The position numbers and the translations under genes are program-made. The notes beneath the pieces were generated by a model, which worked only from the letters and a program-made list of their open reading frames with translations, did no database searches and was not told where the DNA came from. This document shows positions 29,087 through 39,204 of a DNA stretch of 45,981 nt, one piece after another. This DNA comes from a virus, in IMG/VR virus record IMGVR_UViG_3300042307_000130, positions 1 through 45,981 of that record. One strand, 5' to 3'. Numbering within the stretch: the stretch's first letter is position 1; each line of letters opens with the position of its first letter.

Positions 29087-32000
29087 TTAAAGAGGCGTTA
29101 TTGTAGTAGTGGTAGTAGTTGTTGGTACAGCTGTTGTTGTAGTGGTGGTTATTGGAGCACTCGTTGTACTTGTAGTAGTAGTAAGAAGATTTCCATTATC
29201 TGTTAATGAACATATTATACATGAATTTGATTGAGTAGCTGAATTAGGAACTATACCAAAATTATCTATTATATTTAATTCATATGGAACAGCTGGTTGT
29301 ACTGTATAAACATCTCCTGAAGTATCTATAACATATACAACACATCTACATGAGAACATTGATACAGGAACAACTGACCCAAGATCTATATCAAGATCAA
29401 TTGTAGCAGTTGCATAATCATACTGAGTAAGATAGTATGCTGATGTAATTGAATCCTGATTAAGTATTAAGAACTTACCAGATGTAGTGTATAAGAAATT
29501 ACCTAACGCAACTCTATCTGCTTGTAATGGAAACACAGTAGTCATAACTGCAGTAGTAGTAGTTATATTTAACTCAACTACTTCTTGAGGACTAGCTGAT
29601 GAATCTACAGCAATTAATAACGTATCACTTAATGATGATATTCCAGTAGCTGTTGTAAATCCTCCAGGGAGTGTTATGTTTCTATTAAACACTGCACTGA
29701 AAGGACTTAGTGTAACATCCCATTCAATAATTTGACTACCGATAGACCATAATTTGTCTAAAGATAATTCTATTCCGTAAGAGCTTGTATATCCTGGCAC
29801 TGATAATGGGCTTAATGTTCCATCTTGATTAAGAAGATTTATGTTATTTCCTTCACTAAATAATATTCCACAACATTCTGGAACGTTTGGAACCAACGTA
29901 GTAGTTGATGTAGTAGTTTTATTAGAATTACAATATGAAATTTGTGCAATAACTCCATTAATTACTTCATAAGCAAATCCTTCTGTTTGACCTTCTTCTG
30001 TAAAATACCATCCATTAGGAACTAATGTACAATTAGTACCTGTTCCTAAATAAACAAAAGTACCTATTGAAAGATTTGCAGCCATAACAGTTATTCCTGA
30101 CAATGTTAATCCTAAAGGAGCAGTGATTGTAAATGCAATAGCAGCACAAGCATCTACAAGACTTCCTGTAGAAATAACTGCAGGATTAGATCCCACTTGA
30201 TATCCAGTAGCAAATCCGTATTCAATTAATCCAGCAGGTCTAGAACACACTGTAGTTGTTGTTGTTGTACTTGGAGAAGGTACAGTTATTATACCAGTAC
30301 CTGCTAAGTTACATATCAACGTAACTGCTATTCCTCCTAACTGACAATCTAAACCTATTGTGGTTGTACTTGTGGTTGTTGGAGGAGTTTGTGTTGTAGT
30401 GGTTGTTGTACTAGTAGGAGGTATTAAATTTCCAACTAATGCAGAGAAACTAATATCATCACAACATCCATTAATTCCTGAATAGAAGAAATTGTTTTCT
30501 GCTATATAGAAATTAGGAATATATGTATGGAAACTTACCCAGCTCTTAGTATTCATATTGAATGATATAGTCCAAGACTTATTACAGAAGTAATCAGGGT
30601 CTGTTAAGTATACTTGTGTTCTTAATGTAATTCCGTTAATTACATCTTCTACATAAAACTGTTGTAATGTAGAATCATATCTAACATCTTTATCAATAGG
30701 AATGTAATCTAATTTAGTAAAAATAATTCTATCAAATTTACTATCATACACTCCATGAAGTCCAACTCCAGTGAAGTTATTATCTATATTTACATCAGGG
30801 AAATATCTAAGTATCTCAAACGCTAAATGGTCTGTAAAAAATCTGTTCATACCACTACCAAATGCAGAAATATCTACAGCTTGTGTACCAGAGATTAAAA
30901 ATATCTGACCTCTTTTAGCATCCACTGTTATTTGTCCTTGAGGAATCTTTAATAAGAACTTGTTCTGACTTCCTACATATCCAAGATCTGTTTCAGCAAA
31001 ATCAATAGGAGGAGCACCTCTAAACATATTAGGATTACCTACATATGCAGCTTGTGGATTACTTGTATCAATAGTTAATAAGTTGTTATATAATAAACTC
31101 TTATTCTCAAATCTAGCAAGCACAGCTTTATTCTGAATACCATCTAATGATATAAGTCCTCCATAATTTTGAGGGAAATCAAAATATGATAATGCTCTAT
31201 ACGTTAACCAACTGTTCACTCTATTATCAGCATCTGTGTTTTGAGAATCTGAATAGATTGCTCTAAATGGATAATTTGTATAACAGAATTGTTCAACCCA
31301 ATCAGGTGGTAAATGAGTAAATGTATTCTCTTTGTTTTGTTTAGAGAATGTTACATTATAAGTATACGTATTATCATTTTGTATAGATACGTAATCTTCT
31401 TGAACCCACGCATCAGGAATACCTGTTGATACATGTGGCCAGAAGTCACCTTCTCTATTATTGAATGCTTGTCTAAGATCTAAGTTGTAAGAAGTCTCAC
31501 AATAGAAGTTAGGTACTCCATATGCAAACAAATAAAAGTATCCATCATAGAATGTTCTATTTGAACCAGAAGGTGAATTAATTGCAAATGTTACAGGATT
31601 GTAATTAGGACAATCAAGATAGTTTGCTTTATACGAAACAATATTTGACATAACTTGACCTTGTGCTGTATAGTCTGAAAGAATAGATCTAGCAGAGTGC
31701 CAGTATTTTGGATAAGCTACGTTACCAATTTCATCATAGAATATGTCTGAATCATCAGGAGCATTAACTCTGTTATCTATAAAGAATGGAAGTTTTGTTT
31801 TGAATGTAAATCTAGAGATAAATGTATCACCACCAAAAACAGTAGCAACATCTGTATTTCCTGAATTAAGTTTTCTTTGGAACCCTGTATCAATAGTATT
31901 GTATGAATATATCTGTCCCCATTGGTTTACAAATATATTTTTCATAGAACCATAATAAGATACAACACTAATGTCTTGTTCTTTACCTGGAGAATTACAT

Positions 32001-34999
32001 ACAGCACGACTTCCTATAGTAAACCTAGATTTATCTGTAATGATAGAAGTTCCTCCTGAAACAAGACTTGGTGTCTTGCTAGGAAATTCTAAAGGTGTAA
32101 CAGAAATAGCACCATCTCTTTCTTCTATAGTTTTGATATATACAGAGCTTTCTCTTTCAAAGTTGTTTACATTAATACCACCTGGTTCTCCAACAGATTG
32201 AACACCTGGAATTAAATAACGAGCAAAATCAATTGTTCTTTGTTTAATACCAAGACCATTATTTATGTTTCCAAAGTAGTCATAGTTAGCTATTGAATTA
32301 AATGAGTATGCATAGTTCTTTCTTGTAATACCATTTACATATATAGTTAGGTATGCTTGATATGCAGCAAACATATATGAAGCATTGAATCCACCAATAT
32401 TTGCTAAATTTTCTGAACTAGCTAATGCATCTCTTTGAGCTTCTTGTGTAAGAAGTTTATATTTAGCATTACTTTCCACTGGAACAAAATGTGCTCTACC
32501 AGCACCAAACATTACGTTCTCAAGTTTTAATACATTACCTAAGAATGGTTGTCCAAATGATGTTTCAGGAGAATTAAATATTTGTCTATAGTTTAAAGTT
32601 CCACCAGTAAAAGCAGGAATAGGAGTTTGTCCTTTACAGTTAAGTGGAGACCTTCTACTTTGAGTAAAATCTACCGATCCTCTATCTGGAGTAATTGGAT
32701 CTTTATATGTAATTGATACATCACATTTACAAGCTCCATCCCAAAATCCATTACTACAATCATCACCAACATTTCCTCCAACATTTACTGTAGCATATTC
32801 TGTACTACATCCACCTCCAAATGCTCCAAACAAACCTTCACTTATACCATCAATCCATGGATCTCTTACATTAAGTACAGTGTTATCTGTAGTAAATGGA
32901 GTGGCCCAGTTTGCTCTATATCCTCTACAACCTTCACATCCACTTATAAAGAATACATCATAGTTTGCAGGTCCAATAAGTGCATTACCTTCTGCATTAC
33001 CCTCTTTTGTTACAGGTCTACTTGTTGAACAAATCTCATGAGTTTCTCCAGGACCTACTGTATCTTGAGCAGTTTGGTTTGTATTAGGATCTTTGAATGT
33101 ATATGTTATAGGAGCACCAGTATTGTTTATTATTAACCATGGATCAGATATTAAGTTATATGCATTGTTAAATTCATTTAAGAAAGGATCTGAATTAAGG
33201 TCATTGTATGGATAGTTTGGATAGTAAAGAGTTTGGTTCTGTCTTTCATAAGATCCAACATTACGAAGTATCCCTTTAGCTACAATAGATTTGTTTGTTC
33301 CTCTGTCACCTCTAACTATTTTGAATGCAACAATGTCATCCTTTTGTTCTACAGTTAATGATGATTGTGCAATCAATGCACTAATTTGTCCAACATCAAC
33401 TCTTACACCAATTGGATACACTGCATCATTTTGCATTACAGGAACTACTTGAGTTCCCGAATATACATATGTAGGATTCTCAAATATAGGACTTACAAGA
33501 ACATCTGGAAATTTATGATGTCTAATATTTTTACCAGCAAGTTCACCCCACAAATCTTCGTTACAAGGATATTCTTCTGTAGATTCCCAGTAAGCAAATT
33601 CACCATATTGATATGGTGTTGCATTTCCAATATCTTCTCCTGTTGCAGGTCCTATTACGGTTGCTGTATTATATATCTTCCAATAAGGACTATAGTTTGT
33701 ACCTGGTTCTGGATTTCCAATAAAATCTGGATCCGTATCTAGTACATTTGGATATTGTAAATCATTATAACCTATTTCTCTTCCAGGGATATGGAAACCA
33801 TCTGTTTGCTTTCCATTTTTTAATAAAAACACTATCTCAAATGCATACACCTCATCACGTAGATATCCACGCAAATTTGTAGCATTCATCTCATTAGCAT
33901 AGTTTTCATCATTTGGTATTCTATATGTTTGCCAATTAAGTTTTATTTTAGTGGCAATAGATTGATAGTTAAGTCTATCTATAGATGTAAGATTATCCCA
34001 TACAAGAACATCTTGTACAGCTGTTAAATCTTGTGCAATATCATAGTAAGGATATTTTTCAAATATGTCTGCAATAACTAAACGAATGTTATCTACGTTT
34101 TGACCAGTATATGTAACTTGATCAAATGAGTTTTCAATAAAATATGTACCAACTAATTCTACAGAAGTGATAGCGTTTACAGTGGTAATCACTGCTAAGT
34201 TATAATATTGATATTGTCCTGTAGTATCTAATCCTGTAATATCAACTACAACTGATTTACCAACAGTGTAATCATAATTAACTGTAGTGATAAATGGATC
34301 AGCAATAGGTGTAGGATTGGTAACAGAATAGTATGATGTGAATGCATTACCTGCAGCATCACAATATTGTATAGCAAATTGTACAACTCCTGCTTTTAAT
34401 TCACCACCACTGATTACATCAACAACATTTAATTCTGGAATACTGAAATTAGGTTGTATCTTCAATTGATTACAATCTAACTGATCTGTATATACAGGAT
34501 CACATAATTCTGATTGAGGTGCTAGTATATAAGGAACATTATTAATATCTAAATATCTTCTTGGATTCAATCCATCTGTCCAATATATTTCTGTTGTACA
34601 GTTTGTAATCTTATGTACTGTTTTTTGTATTGGATTATTTACATTAAAATTAAGACATTTACCTTGTACTAATATATGATAGATACAATCATTGTTATCC
34701 ATATACCCAATCTGACAGTCTCCTGTATTAGGATTGGTTATAAAGAATATATGTTTACTTTGTTCTGCAATAAAATGATTACCTATTAATGTAAATCCTT
34801 TTGGGAAACTTACACAAAACTCATTACCTTGTTCATTCTGATAGTTAACAGAACTAGCATCAAAGTTTTCCAAGGCAGCATTTAATGCATATGTAAGAGT
34901 ACCTGGCTTAATCTGATTAACAGATTGATCCATGTTCAGTCCTACAGTAGCATTATTGTACTCTTGTCTTACGTTCCCTTGTTGTTTTTCTTCAGCCAT
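29087..34999 (-). CDS. Tail muzzle/nozzle protein of crAss-like type (T7 gp12-like), extended, 1970 aa
   Basis: Core of about 1,520 residues rich in Asn, Tyr, Thr and aromatic beta stretches, with typical segments early (NNATVGLNMDQS, KPGTLTYALNA) and late (KSWVSFHTYIPNFY). In crAss-like phages a protein of this size and position, right after the ring proteins and before the cargo genes, forms the tail muzzle. After the core there are Thr-rich linkers at about 1526-1548, 1575-1584 and 1692-1702, separating added domains, including a propeller-like one at about 1705-1930. The chain then ends in a Thr-rich tail (about 1938-1970). These extra domains probably sit on the virion surface. The last part of a normal muzzle seems to be in the next gene (288 aa). 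Confidence 0.78.
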   Translation of the reverse strand: MAEEKQQGNVRQEYNNATVGLNMDQSVNQIKPGTLTYALNAALENFDASSVNYQNEQGNEFCVSFPKGFTLIGNHFIAEQSKHIFFITNPNTGDCQIGYMDNNDCIYHILVQGKCLNFNVNNPIQKTVHKITNCTTEIYWTDGLNPRRYLDINNVPYILAPQSELCDPVYTDQLDCNQLKIQPNFSIPELNVVDVISGGELKAGVVQFAIQYCDAAGNAFTSYYSVTNPTPIADPFITTVNYDYTVGKSVVVDITGLDTTGQYQYYNLAVITTVNAITSVELVGTYFIENSFDQVTYTGQNVDNIRLVIADIFEKYPYYDIAQDLTAVQDVLVWDNLTSIDRLNYQSIATKIKLNWQTYRIPNDENYANEMNATNLRGYLRDEVYAFEIVFLLKNGKQTDGFHIPGREIGYNDLQYPNVLDTDPDFIGNPEPGTNYSPYWKIYNTATVIGPATGEDIGNATPYQYGEFAYWESTEEYPCNEDLWGELAGKNIRHHKFPDVLVSPIFENPTYVYSGTQVVPVMQNDAVYPIGVRVDVGQISALIAQSSLTVEQKDDIVAFKIVRGDRGTNKSIVAKGILRNVGSYERQNQTLYYPNYPYNDLNSDPFLNEFNNAYNLISDPWLIINNTGAPITYTFKDPNTNQTAQDTVGPGETHEICSTSRPVTKEGNAEGNALIGPANYDVFFISGCEGCRGYRANWATPFTTDNTVLNVRDPWIDGISEGLFGAFGGGCSTEYATVNVGGNVGDDCSNGFWDGACKCDVSITYKDPITPDRGSVDFTQSRRSPLNCKGQTPIPAFTGGTLNYRQIFNSPETSFGQPFLGNVLKLENVMFGAGRAHFVPVESNAKYKLLTQEAQRDALASSENLANIGGFNASYMFAAYQAYLTIYVNGITRKNYAYSFNSIANYDYFGNINNGLGIKQRTIDFARYLIPGVQSVGEPGGINVNNFERESSVYIKTIEERDGAISVTPLEFPSKTPSLVSGGTSIITDKSRFTIGSRAVCNSPGKEQDISVVSYYGSMKNIFVNQWGQIYSYNTIDTGFQRKLNSGNTDVATVFGGDTFISRFTFKTKLPFFIDNRVNAPDDSDIFYDEIGNVAYPKYWHSARSILSDYTAQGQVMSNIVSYKANYLDCPNYNPVTFAINSPSGSNRTFYDGYFYLFAYGVPNFYCETSYNLDLRQAFNNREGDFWPHVSTGIPDAWVQEDYVSIQNDNTYTYNVTFSKQNKENTFTHLPPDWVEQFCYTNYPFRAIYSDSQNTDADNRVNSWLTYRALSYFDFPQNYGGLISLDGIQNKAVLARFENKSLLYNNLLTIDTSNPQAAYVGNPNMFRGAPPIDFAETDLGYVGSQNKFLLKIPQGQITVDAKRGQIFLISGTQAVDISAFGSGMNRFFTDHLAFEILRYFPDVNIDNNFTGVGLHGVYDSKFDRIIFTKLDYIPIDKDVRYDSTLQQFYVEDVINGITLRTQVYLTDPDYFCNKSWTISFNMNTKSWVSFHTYIPNFYIAENNFFYSGINGCCDDISFSALVGNLIPPTSTTTTTTQTPPTTTSTTTIGLDCQLGGIAVTLICNLAGTGIITVPSPSTTTTTTVCSRPAGLIEYGFATGYQVGSNPAVISTGSLVDACAAIAFTITAPLGLTLSGITVMAANLSIGTFVYLGTGTNCTLVPNGWYFTEEGQTEGFAYEVINGVIAQISYCNSNKTTTSTTTLVPNVPECCGILFSEGNNINLLNQDGTLSPLSVPGYTSSYGIELSLDKLWSIGSQIIEWDVTLSPFSAVFNRNITLPGGFTTATGISSLSDTLLIAVDSSASPQEVVELNITTTTAVMTTVFPLQADRVALGNFLYTTSGKFLILNQDSITSAYYLTQYDYATATIDLDIDLGSVVPVSMFSCRCVVYVIDTSGDVYTVQPAVPYELNIIDNFGIVPNSATQSNSCIICSLTDNGNLLTTTTSTTSAPITTTTTTAVPTTTTTTTITPL
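29100..29188 (-). repeat. Thr-codon (ACN) tract: C-terminal tail of the muzzle
   Basis: Low-complexity run of ACN triplets coding for a Thr-rich tail with short A-P/S-A-P breaks, ending ITPL. Similar tracts occur in five other virion genes of the window, giving many chances for homologous exchange. Confidence 0.85.
30247..30420 (-). repeat. Two Thr-codon tracts flanking a small Cys domain in the muzzle
   Basis: Two ACN-rich tracts (about 30357-30420 and 30247-30279) bracket a roughly 25-residue hydrophobic, Cys-containing module. This is a clean example of a domain carried between Thr linkers. Confidence 0.8.
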
Positions 35000-35004
35000 A
35001 ATGA

Positions 35005-35979
35005 TTAATTATTACGTCTTCTTCCATAACGATTAGTTCTGTTAGGAAGTTCGTACATATTAAACCTGTTAAGATCGTTTTTAATTCTTCTTTGTTTCTC
35101 CCAAGGAGTTTGTTTCTTGATTTCAATATCAGCCATGATGTAAGCTTCTTCATATGCCTGCTTGTAATACATCAACTTTTGTTGTAACTGATTGAAAGTT
35201 TCATCATTAGTTTGATTAGTCAGGATTTCAAATATCTTGAATTTAAGAAATGCTTCTACATACTCTCTAATACGATAGTTATCAGGAATCATTTGATTTC
35301 CTATCTCATCATATTCTGTAGCATAGAATAATAAATGAACTGTTCCATTTCTGAAATTAGTTACAAACTTATTATCTCTAACATCAAATGAATCATAACT
35401 AGCAGCACCAGGAGTAAACTCATGAATAGGTGGAGCTTCTGCATAGAAGTCCCAATTGTTTGTATACTCCACTCCACAGTTTTGTCTTGCAGAGATGTTT
35501 CCAGGTTTAAGTAAATACTCGTGAGTAAATCCTCTAGCCACAGTGTTGTTTGTTTTGTATACAGCTTGAACTAATGTTGGCATACATGTACCGTTACAAG
35601 CAGTATCTTGACAACCAGGTCTATTACAAGGAGTTCCTCCAATAGTTAATGGGGCCACTTGAATAGTAGTTGCGTTAGCTGCTTGAGAATAAAATGAATT
35701 AGCTGATTGATATGGATAACCAGCAACTTCTGTACACATCCAAGCTTCTCTTACAGCATAAAAGTTATCTGGAAGCCTAGCTTCAAAATCTTCTATAAAT
35801 AAGACTTCTTCACTTATTACAAATGTGGTTCTTCCTAACTTCTTTAGAGCTTTATCTAAGTAGGTAGGAAATAAAAGATCATCCACTGCACCAGTATCGA
35901 AATAGCTTTTAAGCTCTTCTTTAACAGTTGAGTAGACAGGCTCTGGGGATACGAAATTATATTTATAGTAGTATGACAT
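35005..35979 (-). CDS. Tail ring/connector protein candidate, 324 aa
   Basis: Lies 5 nt before the muzzle gene, the place of a ring (T7 gp11/P22 gp4-type adaptor) protein in crAss-like phages. The N-terminal half (SPEPVYSTVKEELKSYFDTG, then LDKALKKLG, LPDNFYAVREAW) is a helical start followed by a beta/loop part with six Cys near residues 120-135 (CNRPGCQDTACNGTC), possibly a metal knot. The C-terminal half is helical (VEAFLKFKIFEIL, QQKLMYYKQAYEEAY) and ends in a very basic Arg-rich tail. This helical bundle with inserted domain suits a protein that docks on the portal ring. It is not identified by a catalytic motif; the role is from context. Confidence 0.65.
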   Translation of the reverse strand: MSYYYKYNFVSPEPVYSTVKEELKSYFDTGAVDDLLFPTYLDKALKKLGRTTFVISEEVLFIEDFEARLPDNFYAVREAWMCTEVAGYPYQSANSFYSQAANATTIQVAPLTIGGTPCNRPGCQDTACNGTCMPTLVQAVYKTNNTVARGFTHEYLLKPGNISARQNCGVEYTNNWDFYAEAPPIHEFTPGAASYDSFDVRDNKFVTNFRNGTVHLLFYATEYDEIGNQMIPDNYRIREYVEAFLKFKIFEILTNQTNDETFNQLQQKLMYYKQAYEEAYIMADIEIKKQTPWEKQRRIKNDLNRFNMYELPNRTNRYGRRRNN

Positions 35980-35985
35980 AGTTCA

Positions 35986-36465
35986 TTATTTTTTCCATTC
36001 TCGGTAAATATTTTGGTACTTGTCGTTGGTTTTTAAGTAGTGTGATAAAAGTCTTGATGTAAGTCTTGATGGTTTAAAATACCAAAGGTCTGAATTTTTA
36101 AAACGTGCTGTTTGTTTAAACCACATCCAACCAAAGAAAAATCCTTCTGTATGATAATTAAAGTTGTATATAATCTTTCCTTTCTCTTTAGTTTTTTGCC
36201 AATCGATTGGTAGGTTTACAAACTCTTTACCATCTATACTGTTTTTTAATCTTCTTCTTTTCTTCTTATTGATTGAGAACTCTCCAAACCCATAAGGTAG
36301 CTTTGCTTTATCTCCTGTCTCTAAAATGTATTCTTTAAAGAACTCATTGAATGTGTAGAGAATATTTCTCCACTCATCGTATGTAAGTTTTATAGAAGGG
36401 TAGTTTTTGCAAAACTTATCGTAGTTTTCTTTACTAGAGCTTCTCCAATCAATCTTTGTTCTCAT
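35986..36465 (-). CDS. Conserved small tail-region protein, 159 aa
   Basis: Basic, aromatic-rich protein. The N-terminal part (about 25-60) is helical with Trp and Tyr; the centre has KKKRRRL; the C-terminus (YHTEGFFFGWMWFKQ, then NSDLWYFKPSRLTSRLL) is rich in aromatic residues. I know this pattern from a small gene that sits between ring proteins in crAss-like phages, but no function is attached to it in my memory. Its start overlaps the stop of the 242-aa gene by one base, and the next gene follows after 6 nt, so the three are translated as a set. Possibly a ring or chaperone component. Confidence 0.6.
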   Translation of the reverse strand: MRTKIDWRSSSKENYDKFCKNYPSIKLTYDEWRNILYTFNEFFKEYILETGDKAKLPYGFGEFSINKKKRRRLKNSIDGKEFVNLPIDWQKTKEKGKIIYNFNYHTEGFFFGWMWFKQTARFKNSDLWYFKPSRLTSRLLSHYLKTNDKYQNIYREWKK

Positions 36466-37193
36466 TAACTACTTTGTTTTGAGTTTGGTGCTTGTCCATC
36501 TATTCCTTCTGAACTAGTATCTGTTTTAAGATTGAAGTATGTAGATAGTAATTTTTGAGAAGTAAGTTGTAATGCTTGTTGTTCTAAGTATCCAGGAAGA
36601 GGAAACTCTTTATCTAATGGATTCTTACATATCTCTTCTAATGTATATTCTGGAGTTCCACATCCACATTCTGGATACATGATCTCATTCTCTACATCTT
36701 CTTCAAACATTGCAACAAATCTAATTGATTTAAGTAAAGGATTGTTTACATATAGATATCCATTAGATATCCAGAAGTATTCTTCTTTCTTGATTATAGG
36801 AAGTTTTAAAAGATTGATGTACCTGTTAACAGAGATCTCTTTTAACTTCTTTCCTTGACCACCTAATGCATTAATAGAATAAACTCCTTGTATTACATAT
36901 TGGTAATTACCTTCTGATATACGTGGAAGTTTAAGTTTTGTTCTGGCAATAGTACATTCATCTACATAGTTACAACATTCAGAAATAGGTACCTCTATCA
37001 TTTCTAAACAAGGTATAGTAGTGAACAATGTATCAGTGGCCCAAAGCTTTCTTAAATTGGTTTCTCTCTTGATTAATAATAAAGAGTTGTTTCTTATCTC
37101 AGATGCAATTGCTCTATCTGTAATAAGACTGTCTGTAGAAAGTATCTTGTGAACACTTCTAACATCTGATACTAATTTTCTTAATGTTGCCAT
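36465..37193 (-). CDS. Tail ring/stabilisation protein candidate, 242 aa
   Basis: Begins with helices (LVSDVRSVHKIL, IASEIRNNSLLLIKRE), continues with a beta-rich middle (CLEMIEVPISECC, TKLKLPRI), and ends with a block seen in head-tail connector proteins: YPECGCGTPEY, then NPLDKEFPLPGYLEQQALQL, then a polar tail with DTSSEGID. The LDxEFPxPGYL segment followed by a helix is what I recall for phage adaptor or ring proteins. It precedes the 159-aa and 324-aa genes, and this trio before the muzzle fits the ring genes of crAss-like tails. No enzyme motif. The specific ring number cannot be decided. Confidence 0.62.
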   Translation of the reverse strand: MATLRKLVSDVRSVHKILSTDSLITDRAIASEIRNNSLLLIKRETNLRKLWATDTLFTTIPCLEMIEVPISECCNYVDECTIARTKLKLPRISEGNYQYVIQGVYSINALGGQGKKLKEISVNRYINLLKLPIIKKEEYFWISNGYLYVNNPLLKSIRFVAMFEEDVENEIMYPECGCGTPEYTLEEICKNPLDKEFPLPGYLEQQALQLTSQKLLSTYFNLKTDTSSEGIDGQAPNSKQSS

Positions 37194-37195
37194 AA

Positions 37196-37960
37196 TTATT
37201 TATATTTCCAAAAATATCCTAATGCAGATTTTCTTTTACCATTTGCTGCCTTACTTATATCTGCTCTTGAAGAAGTTTTATTTAAAAATAAAGCAGCTTC
37301 TTTTACAGAATCAAAAGTATTTAATTTGTTATTATTTAAATCAAACATTTCTATTTGTTTTTTATGAGTAATATAGTCAAATTTTTTGTATTCATCAACA
37401 CTTAAATTAAAATTGTGACTCCATAAATAACCCCTAGCAAAAAAATAATTTCCATTTTGACTAGAACTTTTTGGTTTTAAATTGTTAAAACCTGTATCTA
37501 TAATACTACTCCATTCTTTTATAAAATTACCTTGTAAATCATATTGATATATTACTTTAGATGCAGGGTGATTTTTTCCATATATTCCTAATAAACTTTT
37601 TTTACTGTTTATAGATTTTTTAATACTGGATTCTTTTGAACAAATACAACCTACTACACCATCTCCACCATCAGTTAGATTACATAATATTCCTGTTTTA
37701 TTATCTACTCTACCATATAATTTAATAAATTCTATTTCTTTATCTTTTATAAAATCATAATCATCTGATTCTAAAAGAATTTCTACCTCATAATTTGTTT
37801 TATTAATTATACTATTCCAGTATTTACTTCTTTGTGTTTTAGAATTTGCTCTTGAATATCTTGATTTAATTGTTTTAAATTTTTTATTAGCCATAGTTCC
37901 GATGCCAATATAAAATGGTTGATCTATATCTAATCTTATATGTCTATATAAATAATGCAT
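37196..37960 (-). CDS. GIY-YIG homing endonuclease, 254 aa
   Basis: The N-terminus has YLYRHIRLD then FYIGIGT, the GIY-YIG motif pair, followed by basic residues (RYSRANSKTQRSKYW), catalytic-Glu candidate in DKEIEFIKLYGR, and LCNLTDGGDG. The C-terminal half has two NUMOD-like DNA-binding repeats (KVIYQYDLQGNFIKEW and KQIEMFDLNNNKLNTF followed by EAALFLNKTSSRADI). This is the standard layout of a free-standing phage homing enzyme. ATG at 37960, one base after the phosphoesterase stop, is preferred; an upstream ATG at 37984 would overlap that gene by 23 nt. It sits between the phosphoesterase and the ring genes without breaking either. Confidence 0.88.
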   Translation of the reverse strand: MHYLYRHIRLDIDQPFYIGIGTMANKKFKTIKSRYSRANSKTQRSKYWNSIINKTNYEVEILLESDDYDFIKDKEIEFIKLYGRVDNKTGILCNLTDGGDGVVGCICSKESSIKKSINSKKSLLGIYGKNHPASKVIYQYDLQGNFIKEWSSIIDTGFNNLKPKSSSQNGNYFFARGYLWSHNFNLSVDEYKKFDYITHKKQIEMFDLNNNKLNTFDSVKEAALFLNKTSSRADISKAANGKRKSALGYFWKYK

Positions 37961-37961
37961 A

Positions 37962-39176
37962 TTATATTCTATGTTCAAATTCACAAATCTTTCCTAGTTC
38001 ACTATCATATACTAGTGCTAATGCACAACGTATTGAATGAACAAAATTATTGTCCATATGCCAACGGTCTACTCCAGACAAACTGGGCATTTGTTGTATT
38101 CTTACTCCCTTAACCTCTTTAGCCATATAGTGATGTTTATCTCCTGTATGTACCTCTCTGTAAACAGCATCACCAAATTGATGACTATATTTAGGATGTG
38201 TTGCAAATAATAATGGTAAGTCTTCTAACTTACAGTTACCATGGTGCCATCCAATAAATGTATTTCCTAGTGTCATTCCTTTAACAACACTATGTTCTCT
38301 AATAAACTCTACATCATCTATATCTTTAAAGAATACATCTAATGCATGTGCTAGGTAAAAAGATTTAGTTCTATCATGATTTCCTTGTACTAAAACAACC
38401 TTTACTGTACTAGAATGTTTTCTCAACATGTTGATTGTATCTACAAGAATAGCAAATCCCACTTCATACTCATCAGCATAATCCATTATAGTATCCTGTG
38501 GAGTACCATTTGTAGTCTGATGTTGATAGTTATCAGTATGGAAGTAATCATTTGATATAGGAAGAACAACAGTGTTTATGTTGTAACAAGCTTCCACTTT
38601 GTCAATCAAAGACTGAGCCACAGTAACATATCTTAAAGCTCGTGTAGTTACATCATTGTCACCATCTACTGTTCTCTTAGCTAAATGATAATCAGATATA
38701 GAGATTTCTACATCTACATAGTCTTTACTATTAGCACGATCTACTTTGGTGACTGGGATATTATTTGGTTTGTAGTTTTCTAAAAACTTAGCAAAGTCTT
38801 CAGGAGAATAATCTTTTGCTTCTTTTCTTTTTGAGAAGATTGAGGAAGTGAACTTCCCACTTGGTAACATTTTAGACCAGTAGTTTGTTATAACATACTT
38901 ATCTAGATTTATCTTATGTAGCTTAGCTAATTCAATATCATCTTTAGGTTCAAAGTCTGATATAATTGTACTTTCTATTGTGCCTTTTTCAACATTAACT
39001 TTGCGTTCTTCTGTATAGTTTCTTGATACAGGTTCTGTATCTTTTTCTTTAAGCTCCTTCATGAGTTCATTAACCTCAAATTCACTTATTCCTAGTTTCT
39101 CAGCATAGAATTTTTTACTTTTCTTCTGCGTTAATAACTCTTCTAATTGGTATAACAAGCTTTGATTTTCAGACAT
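37962..39176 (-). CDS. Calcineurin-like metallophosphoesterase with N-terminal HTH, 404 aa
   Basis: Residues about 15-45 (KKSKKFYAEKLGISEFEVNELMKEL) look like a small helix-turn-helix. The catalytic domain follows with the two-metal motifs in order: DYH (ISDYHLAKR), ND (PISNDYFHTD), GNHD (VQGNHDRTK), WHHG, and a GDKHH ending (VHTGDKHHYM). These residues bind Mn or Fe and cut phosphodiester or phosphomonoester bonds; related phage enzymes act on nucleic acids, but the substrate cannot be read here. It is the first gene behind the promoter at 39,205-39,237 and leads the ring/muzzle/cargo unit. The HTH may give DNA binding or self-regulation. Confidence 0.85.
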   Translation of the reverse strand: MSENQSLLYQLEELLTQKKSKKFYAEKLGISEFEVNELMKELKEKDTEPVSRNYTEERKVNVEKGTIESTIISDFEPKDDIELAKLHKINLDKYVITNYWSKMLPSGKFTSSIFSKRKEAKDYSPEDFAKFLENYKPNNIPVTKVDRANSKDYVDVEISISDYHLAKRTVDGDNDVTTRALRYVTVAQSLIDKVEACYNINTVVLPISNDYFHTDNYQHQTTNGTPQDTIMDYADEYEVGFAILVDTINMLRKHSSTVKVVLVQGNHDRTKSFYLAHALDVFFKDIDDVEFIREHSVVKGMTLGNTFIGWHHGNCKLEDLPLLFATHPKYSHQFGDAVYREVHTGDKHHYMAKEVKGVRIQQMPSLSGVDRWHMDNNFVHSIRCALALVYDSELGKICEFEHRI

Positions 39177-39204
39177 ATTTACTCATATTAGTTAAAAAAT
39201 ATTG

